Assembly: GCA_030672805.1 (NCBI GenBank)
Contig: DAOVFR010000015.1
Location: 1 to 19,756, forward strand
From: Candidatus Krumholzibacteriota bacterium
GTDB taxonomy: Bacteria; Krumholzibacteriota; Krumholzibacteriia; Krumholzibacteriales; Krumholzibacteriaceae
Length of the DNA: 19,756 nt
Direction of reading: 5' to 3'
The notes beneath the pieces are model-generated. The model was not told the origin of the DNA. It worked only from the letters and a program-made list of their open reading frames with translations, and ran no database searches. The position numbers and the translations under genes are program-made. Below are positions 7,222 through 13,988 of the stretch, piece by piece (the stretch's first letter is position 1; each line of letters opens with the position of its first letter).

Positions 7222-9427
7222 ACTCCATCACCTCTTCGGTGAACCGGTGCGGTTGAATCCCGCACATACCAGGTCCGTGAAGCTTCATTTTCATGAGCTC
7301 CTGGATATCGACTATCAGCACAACGGTACCGTCACCCATGATCGATGCTCCAGCAATCCCCTCGACATCGAGAAAAGCTCCCTTCAGGTTTTTGATAACG
7401 ACTTCCCGCTCGCCGACCAGGCTGTCAACAATGAGACCTATCTTGTTTCCCCTGCAACTTACGATCATGGCAAAATACGTCTTTTTCAGTGTCATCTCCT
7501 CATACCCGAGCAGTCCACTCAACGAATAGAGCGGCAGGACCTCGTCCCGCAGATGGAACAGGATGTTGTTACGGCCCCTGTGAATCTCTCCATGATCGAT
7601 CTTGATGATCTCCAGGACATCTCCAATGGGAAGGGCAAACACCCTACTTCCACTCTTCACCAACAGTCCATGGATGATAGCAAGTGTCAGCGGAAGCCTG
7701 ATCAGAACCGTGACGCCCTCATCCGGAACGGATGAGACCTCGATAGATCCGTTGAGAGCCTCGACCGTCCTCTTCACCGAATCCATACCCACTCCCCTTC
7801 CCGAACCGAGCGTGACCTGTTCCACCGTGGAAAAACCAGGCTGACACAGTATTTCCATGATCTGGTCATCTGTCAGTTTTTCTTCCTCGCCGGGCTTGAC
7901 AAGACCAAGTTCCATTGCCTCCTGTATCACCTTTTCACGGTTTATACCTTTCCCGTCATCACTGATATCGATCACTATCTTGTTGTATTCGTGGTACGCG
8001 CTGATATGTATTTGCCCCACCTCGTTTTTACCTTTCTTCCGCCGCTCATCCGGTGTTTCTATTCCATGATCGATCGCGTTCCTGATAATATGAACGAGCT
8101 GTCCCTTGATCCCGTCCACAAGATTCTTGTCCAGTTCCGTATTCCCGCCCGAAATACGGCATTCTATTTTTTTCCCCTCCTTTTTCGCCATATCCCTTAC
8201 AACAAACAGAAAGCGTTTGAATGTTTGACCGATAGGAACCATACGGCTCTTCATGATGCTCTCCTGCAGTTCGAATATGATCTTTCTCTCTTCCTGCATG
8301 CTCTCGATCAACATATCAACGACGCTACTGTCTCCGCTCATCAGCTTCATTTCTGAAACGAGATCCTGGTTCCTTGTCCGGTTGATCATCAGCTCACCCA
8401 CGAGGTTCATCAGGGTATCAAGCTTCTGGGCATCTACCCTGATGCTTTCATGCACCGGCCTGCCCTGGGCGGTAATATCCGGGGTCCGCGATCCCTGTTC
8501 CGTGCTTTCCTTCCGTTCCTGTTGTTCCCGTTGTTCCTGTTGTTCCCGTTGTTTACTCTGCGTTTTGTTCCCGCCGCCGGACTTCGGAATTTTTTCAGGC
8601 AAGATCCGTGTGAGCTTCGTGACACGGGCCGAGTCACCGGGAAGTTTCATGATGAGGCTTTCGTCAAGATCCGTGATGAACAGAAGGTCTATGAATCCGG
8701 CGAACTCTTCCTCGAGATACATCAGTTCGGGTTGCGTCTTCACGAGACGGGTTTTCTCCTCGAACGTCCGCGCCGCCATCAAGGCCCTTGCAACCGGCGC
8801 AGCAGCTCCTTTCTCGACATTCAACCTTATCATGTAGATCGTTTGGTCCGGTCCCGCCCGATCGAGAAGTTCCAGCTCTTCATGGGACAGGGACGCGCTC
8901 CACCCGTCGGGCAGCGCTTCGATAAGCGCTTTCGCAGCAGCACACTCCTCGACACCTCGATACTCACCCGCGTCCTGTTCCCCACCGGCGGACTCCGGAC
9001 CCTTTTTTACACCGGACGGACGTTCCCGTTTACCACCACATCCCTTCACGAAGGCCCATAGCGATTTCACCACCCCGTCCAACCCTTCCTGGTCCTCGTA
9101 ACGCCCATCCCTCACACCGTCAATCATCTGCTTCAGATACTCGAAGCTCTGGAACAGTGCATCGATGGCATCCTCTCTGAGCGTGATCATCCCCTGCCTG
9201 ACAGCGTCCAGAACGCTTTCTATCTCGTGGGAAAAATTGGATATCTGCTTGAACCCCATGAACGAGGAAGTGCCCTTGAACGTATGGATATACCTGAACA
9301 GACTGTTCAGGGCCTCCCCGTCATGCGGACTTTTTTCCAGCTCGAGAAGAATCTCGTTTATATTCTGAAGTAATTCCTCGGCGTCCTCAAAGTAGGTGTC
9401 GAGAAAAGCCTGCTTCTTATCATTCAA
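7205..9427 (-). CDS. cheA: Chemotaxis sensor histidine kinase CheA
   Basis: 740 residues. The Hpt domain (1-~125) carries phospho-His48 in HTFKGTS. A Gly/Glu linker is followed by a P2-like domain (about 175-275) and a Gln/Glu/Arg linker (about 289-308) encoded by a short tandem repeat. The dimerisation segment begins ESIRVDAQKLDTLMNLVGEL (327-346). The ATPase has the N box with HIIRNAIDHGIE (446-457), G1 DDGKGI (490-495) and G2 GSGRGVGMD (541-549). A CheW-like P5 domain follows (about 580-715). It autophosphorylates in response to receptors and passes phosphate to CheY and CheB. The start is TTG at 9425-9427, overlapping the cheR stop (TTGA) and preceded by AAAGGAA. No cheY is encoded in the block. 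Confidence 0.97.
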   Translation of the reverse strand: MNDKKQAFLDTYFEDAEELLQNINEILLELEKSPHDGEALNSLFRYIHTFKGTSSFMGFKQISNFSHEIESVLDAVRQGMITLREDAIDALFQSFEYLKQMIDGVRDGRYEDQEGLDGVVKSLWAFVKGCGGKRERPSGVKKGPESAGGEQDAGEYRGVEECAAAKALIEALPDGWSASLSHEELELLDRAGPDQTIYMIRLNVEKGAAAPVARALMAARTFEEKTRLVKTQPELMYLEEEFAGFIDLLFITDLDESLIMKLPGDSARVTKLTRILPEKIPKSGGGNKTQSKQREQQEQREQQERKESTEQGSRTPDITAQGRPVHESIRVDAQKLDTLMNLVGELMINRTRNQDLVSEMKLMSGDSSVVDMLIESMQEERKIIFELQESIMKSRMVPIGQTFKRFLFVVRDMAKKEGKKIECRISGGNTELDKNLVDGIKGQLVHIIRNAIDHGIETPDERRKKGKNEVGQIHISAYHEYNKIVIDISDDGKGINREKVIQEAMELGLVKPGEEEKLTDDQIMEILCQPGFSTVEQVTLGSGRGVGMDSVKRTVEALNGSIEVSSVPDEGVTVLIRLPLTLAIIHGLLVKSGSRVFALPIGDVLEIIKIDHGEIHRGRNNILFHLRDEVLPLYSLSGLLGYEEMTLKKTYFAMIVSCRGNKIGLIVDSLVGEREVVIKNLKGAFLDVEGIAGASIMGDGTVVLIVDIQELMKMKLHGPGMCGIQPHRFTEEVMECDAHR
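7229..7234 (-). promoter_or_regulatory. Ribosome binding site for the GTG start of cheD
   Basis: GAGGTG on the minus strand lies seven bases before the GTG at 7221, inside the last codons of cheA. An in-frame TGA immediately upstream excludes any longer form of CheD. Confidence 0.65.
8515..8550. repeat. Two perfect 18-base tandem repeats inside cheA
   Basis: GTTCCTGTTGTTCCCGTT (plus strand) occurs twice head to tail at 8515-8532 and 8533-8550. It encodes part of the Gln/Glu/Arg linker of CheA (about residues 293-304) between the P2-like and dimerisation domains. The unit is six codons, so copy changes keep the frame and only alter linker length. Confidence 0.85.
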
Positions 9428-10266
9428 ACGGGTTCCTTTCTATAAACTGCATTGTCGATTCGTTTCAGCCTGTAATCACCCACCTCGATGATCTCGGTAT
9501 GCCCGAAGATGAGGTACCCCCCGGGACGGGTGCACTCCACCATCTTTGAGACCAACTGCCTCCTCGTCCTCTCACCAAAATAAATACTAACGTTGCGGCA
9601 AAAGATGATATCCGACGAGCTGAATTTCCCCCAGTTGCCACTGACCATGTTGAACGGCATGAACCTGACCATACGGGCCACACTCGGAATCACACGGTAC
9701 CCACCCGGTTCCTTCATGAAATAATGTTCGAGATATTCCGGCGGCGGTTTTTTGCCATCGCCCGAGTGATAGAATCCGGCCCGTGCCTTCTTAACTAATT
9801 CGATGGACAGATCGGCGCCGATAATCCTGACAAGATGCCTGTGTGTGAAGAGGAGTTGGTCACTCAAGAGCATAGCGATCGAGTACGGCTCCTCGCCGGA
9901 CGCGCAGCCCATACTGATAATATTCACCGGCCATCCTCTCTCGAGCTTCCTGCTGACAAGGTCGGGAATGATCACGGAGCGTAGTGTCTCGAAATGCAGC
10001 TGATACCTGAAAAAAGAGGTTTCCGGAGTCACGACCTCGTTTAAGAGATTCTCGAGTTCGCTTTTCCGGCCCCGCCTCGTAGTCAGGAGCTCCCTGTACA
10101 TCGAGAAAGATTCGATGCCGAGTTCCTTGAGCCGCCTGGACAGCCTGTTGTACATAAACGTGATCCTATTCTCCCGAACCCGGATCCCGGTTTCCCTCTC
10201 GATAAACTGACGGAACCAGTGGAAATCGAATTCGGTCAACTCTATTTTCTCAAGTGTCTGGTTCAA
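9424..10266 (-). CDS. cheR: Chemotaxis protein methyltransferase CheR
   Basis: 280 residues, the usual CheR length. It methylates glutamates on chemoreceptors using SAM and opposes CheB. The helical N-terminal domain (about 1-80) is followed by TSFFR (83-87), the SAM-binding motif GCASGEEPYS (120-129), acidic ADLS (151-154) and FCRNVSIYF (222-230), which corresponds to the family FCRNVxIYF. FGHTEII closes the fold. The start is TTG at 10264-10266 with AGGAG six bases upstream; no ATG fits better. The gene is 18 bases after cheW and overlaps cheA by four bases. No extra TPR or CheR-associated domain is present, so it is a plain stand-alone enzyme. Confidence 0.96.
   Translation of the reverse strand: MNQTLEKIELTEFDFHWFRQFIERETGIRVRENRITFMYNRLSRRLKELGIESFSMYRELLTTRRGRKSELENLLNEVVTPETSFFRYQLHFETLRSVIIPDLVSRKLERGWPVNIISMGCASGEEPYSIAMLLSDQLLFTHRHLVRIIGADLSIELVKKARAGFYHSGDGKKPPPEYLEHYFMKEPGGYRVIPSVARMVRFMPFNMVSGNWGKFSSSDIIFCRNVSIYFGERTRRQLVSKMVECTRPGGYLIFGHTEIIEVGDYRLKRIDNAVYRKEPV
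9433..9439 (-). promoter_or_regulatory. Ribosome binding site that fixes the TTG start of cheA
   Basis: AAAGGAA on the minus strand lies five bases before the TTG at 9427. It supports the TTG, which overlaps the cheR stop as TTGA. The nearby ATG at 9421-9423 is out of frame with the CheA reading frame. Confidence 0.7.
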
Positions 10267-10272
10267 ACCGGG

Positions 10273-10277
10273 CTCCT
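10273..10277 (-). promoter_or_regulatory. Ribosome binding site that fixes the TTG start of cheR
   Basis: AGGAG on the minus strand, six bases before the TTG at 10266, lies in the 18-base gap after the cheW stop. Confidence 0.7.
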
Positions 10278-10284
10278 GCCTGCG

Positions 10285-10779
10285 TTACACGGTTTCAGCG
10301 GTTTCATGAACATGCTCGGCCAGGCCGATTTCCTCGTCGAAGACATGCCCGATATCGATGAAGAAGATCATATTGTTGTCGAGCCGCCCGATACCGTTGA
10401 TGAACCTGTTTCTGTCGGTCATCGTTTTTCCCGGCGGTTTCGATATCAGACTGATGGGTATCTCCAGGACATTGTGCACCGAATCCACCATCAGCCCGAG
10501 CTTCGATTGTTCGTACTCGACAACGATGATCCTCGAGTCTTTTGTCATTTCCTTGGGTGGAAGCCCCAGTCTCTTTCTGAGGTCCATTACCGGTATGACA
10601 TCCCCTCGCAGGTTGATCACGCCGAGTATGTAATCCGGGGACCCGGGTATATCGGTAAGATTCCGCCCCCGGTTGACCTCGTGAATATACCGGATATCCT
10701 GACCGTACAGTTCCCCCGCCAGACTGAAATTGACGAAACGGAGGCGTTCGTCTTCCTGACCCCATTCCTCACCAAGCAT
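10285..10779 (-). CDS. cheW: Chemotaxis coupling protein CheW
   Basis: 164 residues, one CheW domain. It links chemoreceptors to CheA. The hallmark GVINLRGDVIPVMDLRKRLG (53-72) includes the conserved Arg58 region, and LGLMVDSVHNVLEI (94-107) matches the second half of the double-barrel fold. The ATG at 10777-10779 is preceded by GAGGAGGG, a strong ribosome site, five bases upstream. It is the first gene of the chemotaxis run, divergent from the Omp85-like gene, with about 175 bases between the two starts; a sigma-28-like promoter lies 39-66 bases upstream of its start codon. The C-terminal 20 residues are His/Glu rich and beyond the domain. Confidence 0.96.
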   Translation of the reverse strand: MLGEEWGQEDERLRFVNFSLAGELYGQDIRYIHEVNRGRNLTDIPGSPDYILGVINLRGDVIPVMDLRKRLGLPPKEMTKDSRIIVVEYEQSKLGLMVDSVHNVLEIPISLISKPPGKTMTDRNRFINGIGRLDNNMIFFIDIGHVFDEEIGLAEHVHETAETV

Positions 10780-10817
10780 GAGTACCCTCCTCGATCTGAA
10801 AAGTTCGGCTGACTTCT

Positions 10818-10845
10818 CATTCGGCTATAATGTCTTATAACTTTA
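10818..10845 (-). promoter_or_regulatory. Putative sigma-28 (FliA-type) promoter of the chemotaxis run
   Basis: Read on the minus strand, TAAAGTTA (10845-10838) and GCCGAATG (10825-10818) are separated by 12 bases. The flagellar sigma factor consensus is TAAAGTTT, 11 bases, GCCGATAA. The -35 element matches in seven of eight bases and the -10 element in five of eight, with a spacer one base too long. Transcription would start near 10811, leaving a leader of about 30 bases with the strong cheW ribosome site. The position ahead of chemotaxis genes is what one expects. A TATAAT lies on the plus strand at 10826-10831, but with no -35 partner. Confidence 0.4.
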
Positions 10846-10900
10846 GCCCTTAGATAAAATTCGACTGCCCCCGCGAAAAGGGGAAACGGCAATTATTGAA

Positions 10901-10929
10901 TTGACCGTGACAAGCCGACTGGTTACTCT
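10901..10929 (+). promoter_or_regulatory. Possible sigma-70 promoter for the Omp85-like gene
   Basis: TTGACC (10901-10906) and TACTCT (10924-10929) are 17 bases apart. The -35 element is good (five of six) and the -10 element poor (three of six). A start near 10936 would leave a leader of about 19 bases that includes the GAAGGGG ribosome site of the gene beginning at 10955. This is pattern matching only. Confidence 0.25.
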
Positions 10930-10954
10930 AAACGGGACCGGAAGGGGTTCCGAT

Positions 10955-12265
10955 ATGGTTCAGAGAAGCCACATGATACGATACGTTGTTTGTTCTATTG
11001 TTGTTACACTACTCCTGCACGGCGGTGCCGCGGGAGCGGACCAGGCGAACGGGATGCCGATCGAGCAGATATCAATCTTCGGGGGCTCGTCCATCGATCG
11101 AAACCTGATACTGAACGAGTTCGGGTTGAAACCCGGCGACCTTTTCCAGGAAAAAAGCGGTGAAGAGGGGCTGAAGCGCGTCAAGCATCTCTCGGCCGTG
11201 TTCGCAGCCGAACTCCGCACACTCATTTCCCCCGGAAAGGATAGCGTACGGCTTATCATCATCGTGTCCGAAACCGAGACAAGATCCTACCTTCCGAAGG
11301 TCTCACGGGGTCTTACAAACAAGTGGTCCATCGGAATACATGTCTCGGAAACAAACCTGAGGGGCATGGATGAAAAGGTTGCGGCCGAATTTCTCATCGG
11401 CGGCGAGACCCGCGCCATGTTCTCATATCGAAAGCCGCGATTTGACCGGGCTCCCTTCCTCGAGATGCGGTACTCGCTCCTGTTCGATGAGTATGACTAC
11501 ACATTCCCCGACTTCAAGTCCCTGCTGATCGATGAGAAGATACAGCGAATCAGGTCCTCCCTGACGTTCCGTCTCAAGTCCGGAAACCTCGTCACCTTCC
11601 TGGTCTCGCCCGGCATCGACCGGATCGACGCGGCCGATTCCATGCTCGCGGGCCAGGGATCGGGCGATGTGCCGAATGTACCCTCCGGAACATTCGCGAC
11701 ACTCGAGACCGGCGTGGAACTCAAAAACCTCGACAGGGATTTCTACCCTTCCTCGGGATTCAGGGTCTATGCGGGGAGGAAGGACTGGGGGATCCTGCAG
11801 GAAGACACCGAGGTCAGAAACTTCCTGTACAGATTCAAGGGACGGTTGTTCTACGGCATCAGCCGTGTCATTCTGATGTTCGACTCACGCGCCGTCTTCA
11901 CACACGGGCGGGTCCCGCTCTACCTTCTCCAGCACCTGGGAGGGGAAGGGTCTGTCAGGGGGCTGGAGTTCGGTATGCTTTCCGGACAGAACAGCGTCTT
12001 CTCGAGCCTGGAAGCGCGATTCCCGATCAACTTCAAGGATTTCGACGAACCGGGAAACCCCGTCTTCCTCGTCGATTTTCACATATTCACCGATACCGGC
12101 GCGTGCTGGAACAAGCCACAGGAATTCGACACGGACCTTCTCTTAAGCGGATTCGGCTGCGGTATCAATATCATTCCCTCGAGGCACTTCCTGATAAAAT
12201 TCGACTACGCCTGGCAGCGGAACACTTCAGGCATATGGCAGATCGACCTGGAAACAGCGTTCTGA
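10955..12265 (+). CDS. Omp85/BamA-superfamily outer membrane barrel with a single POTRA domain
   Basis: 436 residues from the ATG at 10955, chosen because GAAGGGG lies just upstream. A TTG at 10901 would add 18 residues without a ribosome site, and Met at 10973 is also possible. A signal peptide with a hydrophobic stretch IRYVVCSIVVTLLL ends near GAAGA-DQ. One POTRA-like unit (about 35-105) begins IEQISIFGG and contains the LILNEFGLKPGD segment. The rest is a beta barrel with ETNLRGMDEK near its start, the barrel signature GGEGSVRGLEFG late, and a terminal Phe, as outer membrane barrels have. Omp85 proteins insert or move proteins or lipids at the outer membrane. BamA has five POTRA domains and TamA three, so this is neither; its client is unknown. 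It stands alone on its strand. Confidence 0.82.
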   Translation: MVQRSHMIRYVVCSIVVTLLLHGGAAGADQANGMPIEQISIFGGSSIDRNLILNEFGLKPGDLFQEKSGEEGLKRVKHLSAVFAAELRTLISPGKDSVRLIIIVSETETRSYLPKVSRGLTNKWSIGIHVSETNLRGMDEKVAAEFLIGGETRAMFSYRKPRFDRAPFLEMRYSLLFDEYDYTFPDFKSLLIDEKIQRIRSSLTFRLKSGNLVTFLVSPGIDRIDAADSMLAGQGSGDVPNVPSGTFATLETGVELKNLDRDFYPSSGFRVYAGRKDWGILQEDTEVRNFLYRFKGRLFYGISRVILMFDSRAVFTHGRVPLYLLQHLGGEGSVRGLEFGMLSGQNSVFSSLEARFPINFKDFDEPGNPVFLVDFHIFTDTGACWNKPQEFDTDLLLSGFGCGINIIPSRHFLIKFDYAWQRNTSGIWQIDLETAF

Positions 12266-12352
12266 CGCCTTAACCCACGGGAAAGATGCCGGCGGATCCG
12301 ACCTGGCGGATACAGGAAACAAGATCGCCACGATTCGATCAGGGGATGTAAA
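12266..12352. other. Gap between convergent Omp85-like and lnt genes
   Basis: This 87-base region separates two converging genes. No hairpin followed by a T run was seen on either strand. A seven-base direct repeat GGCGGAT (12290-12296 and 12305-12311) is the only structure noticed and may be chance. Confidence 0.5.
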
Positions 12353-13927
12353 TCAGGACCTGCGTGCGCGCTCCGCTACGAGGAGCACGACGGCGAGGTT
12401 CGCAAGCGCCATGACAAGAAAAACGAGGTGCCCGAACCTTGTGTAGAGCGTCATTGTTTCAAGGGGGAACACCGAACCTGTAAGGCTGCCCTGCCTGTTC
12501 AGTCCTATCCTGCTCACAACCCTGCCCGCGGGATCGATGATCATCGACACGCCGGTGTTGGCGGCTCGCAGAACGAATACGCGGTTTTCCGCGGCTCGCA
12601 TGATCGCCGTTTCCGCGTGCTGGTACGGCCCCCTGCTGCTCCCGAACCACCCATCGTTGGTGATGTTCACAAGGAAATCTGCTCCGTCACGCACGTACTC
12701 CCGTGAATAGCGGGAAAATGTCGATTCAAAACAGATGAGCACCCCGAATTTCCCTGCCCTGGAATCAAATTGCGTGGCATGCTCTCCCGCCTTGAAGTTC
12801 GCCTGACCGAAATTCAGCTTCCGGAGTAACGGGATGTACTGACTGAAGGGAATCCGTTCCCCGAACGGCAGCAGGTTCACCTTGCGGTACTCCGATGTGA
12901 GTGCGCCCTTCGAGTCGAACAGGCCCGCTGAATTGAACGATCGCCATGAATGATTTTCGCGGATATGATCTACAAACCCGATGAGAAAATCTGTTCCGGA
13001 GTCCCGTGCTATTCTACCGAGCCATTTGCGGTGCTCGTGAGCGAAACGGATCGAGACCGGCGCCGCGGTTTCGGGAAACACGATCATCTCCACGTTATCA
13101 TCGGCAAACCCGGTGGCGAGCATTTCGATCTCCCTGAAGATCCTGTCCCTGAACGCTGGATTCCACTTGATGCCGAGATCGACGTTCGGCTGGACAACAG
13201 CCACCCGTACGCCGTCCTTCCTTGCGCTGAATTCCCGGTCCAGCCTGCTTACCTCGCCGAGCCCCCACACGGCCTGGGCGGCAACGACAAGAACGACCGC
13301 AACGAGTGCCGCTATCCTACGCCGTTTTTCCGTGTCGAACAGCGCGACGGCGATGAGCAGGTTTATGAACACCATGATGAAAGACAACCCGAAAGGTCCA
13401 TAGACGGACATTCCCTGGATGGTCCACGGGTACGGGGCAAGAGAGCTCGCGATGATCCCCCACGAAAATCCGAGCTCTCCCCGCGAACGCGCAAGCTCGG
13501 TCAGGGACCAGAGCGCGGGAGCGGCGAACAGCGCCATACCGCCCCACCGCTTCACGAGAAGAGACTGTGCGAACGAAAAGAGGGCCGTGTAACACGAAAG
13601 GTAACCGATCAGCAGCATCAACGCCGGGATCATGAGCCATGGCATTCTTGCGCTGGATTCGGGTATCAGGTTGGCGACCCAGAAAAGAAGTGTGAGAAAA
13701 AAAACGGCGCCGGTGATAAAACCGGCAGCGGCGCCGCGTTTCAGCAAACCGGCCACATCGCTTTTACCCCGGCTAAGCCTGATGAAGTACCCGAGCAGGG
13801 GAACCAGGGCGATGAGGGACAGAAATCTCGTTGGAAACGGTGGAAACGAGAAAGCCAGCAGAAGGCCGCTCGACACGCCGGCAACAAGTTCCCTGTTCCA
13901 TCTTGATATGAACGAGTTTCCTCTCAA
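12353..13927 (-). CDS. lnt: Apolipoprotein N-acyltransferase
   Basis: 524 residues from the TTG at 13925-13927, which has GGAGAGG six bases upstream; another TTG at 13948 would add seven residues. Lnt attaches the third acyl chain to the N-terminal Cys of lipoproteins in the inner membrane. About six to seven N-terminal membrane spans (to about 225) are followed by a nitrilase-fold domain. The triad is visible as Glu286 (FPETAAP), Lys349 (YRKVNLLPFGE) and Cys399 (LICFEST), followed by NDGWFG (424-429). A final membrane helix lies before the basic C-terminus RARRS. The gene lies 61 bases after the sigma-54 regulator on the same strand and may be co-transcribed with it. It converges with the Omp85-like gene. 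Confidence 0.94.
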   Translation of the reverse strand: MRGNSFISRWNRELVAGVSSGLLLAFSFPPFPTRFLSLIALVPLLGYFIRLSRGKSDVAGLLKRGAAAGFITGAVFFLTLLFWVANLIPESSARMPWLMIPALMLLIGYLSCYTALFSFAQSLLVKRWGGMALFAAPALWSLTELARSRGELGFSWGIIASSLAPYPWTIQGMSVYGPFGLSFIMVFINLLIAVALFDTEKRRRIAALVAVVLVVAAQAVWGLGEVSRLDREFSARKDGVRVAVVQPNVDLGIKWNPAFRDRIFREIEMLATGFADDNVEMIVFPETAAPVSIRFAHEHRKWLGRIARDSGTDFLIGFVDHIRENHSWRSFNSAGLFDSKGALTSEYRKVNLLPFGERIPFSQYIPLLRKLNFGQANFKAGEHATQFDSRAGKFGVLICFESTFSRYSREYVRDGADFLVNITNDGWFGSSRGPYQHAETAIMRAAENRVFVLRAANTGVSMIIDPAGRVVSRIGLNRQGSLTGSVFPLETMTLYTRFGHLVFLVMALANLAVVLLVAERARRS

Positions 13928-13933
13928 ACAACA

Positions 13934-13940
13934 CCTCTCC
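13934..13940 (-). promoter_or_regulatory. Ribosome binding site that favours the TTG start of lnt at 13927
   Basis: GGAGAGG on the minus strand lies six bases before the TTG at 13927. The upstream TTG at 13948 has no comparable purine-rich site, so the shorter protein is preferred. Confidence 0.6.
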
Positions 13941-13988
13941 GAAAACAACGTCCGTGAGTATAATCAAGGGTCCCGCTGTTAACAATGG

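Noticed and set aside
10826..10831. TATAAT on the plus strand as a -10 box for the Omp85-like gene
   Set aside because: No acceptable -35 box lies 16-18 bases upstream, and it is over 120 bases from the start codon.
10868..10882. CCCC/GGGG hairpin in the cheW to Omp85 space as a terminator
   Set aside because: The stem is only four bases and no T run follows on either strand.
12950..13906. 318-residue plus-strand frame opposite lnt
   Set aside because: It lies opposite a complete Lnt with all triad residues and has charged low-complexity composition.
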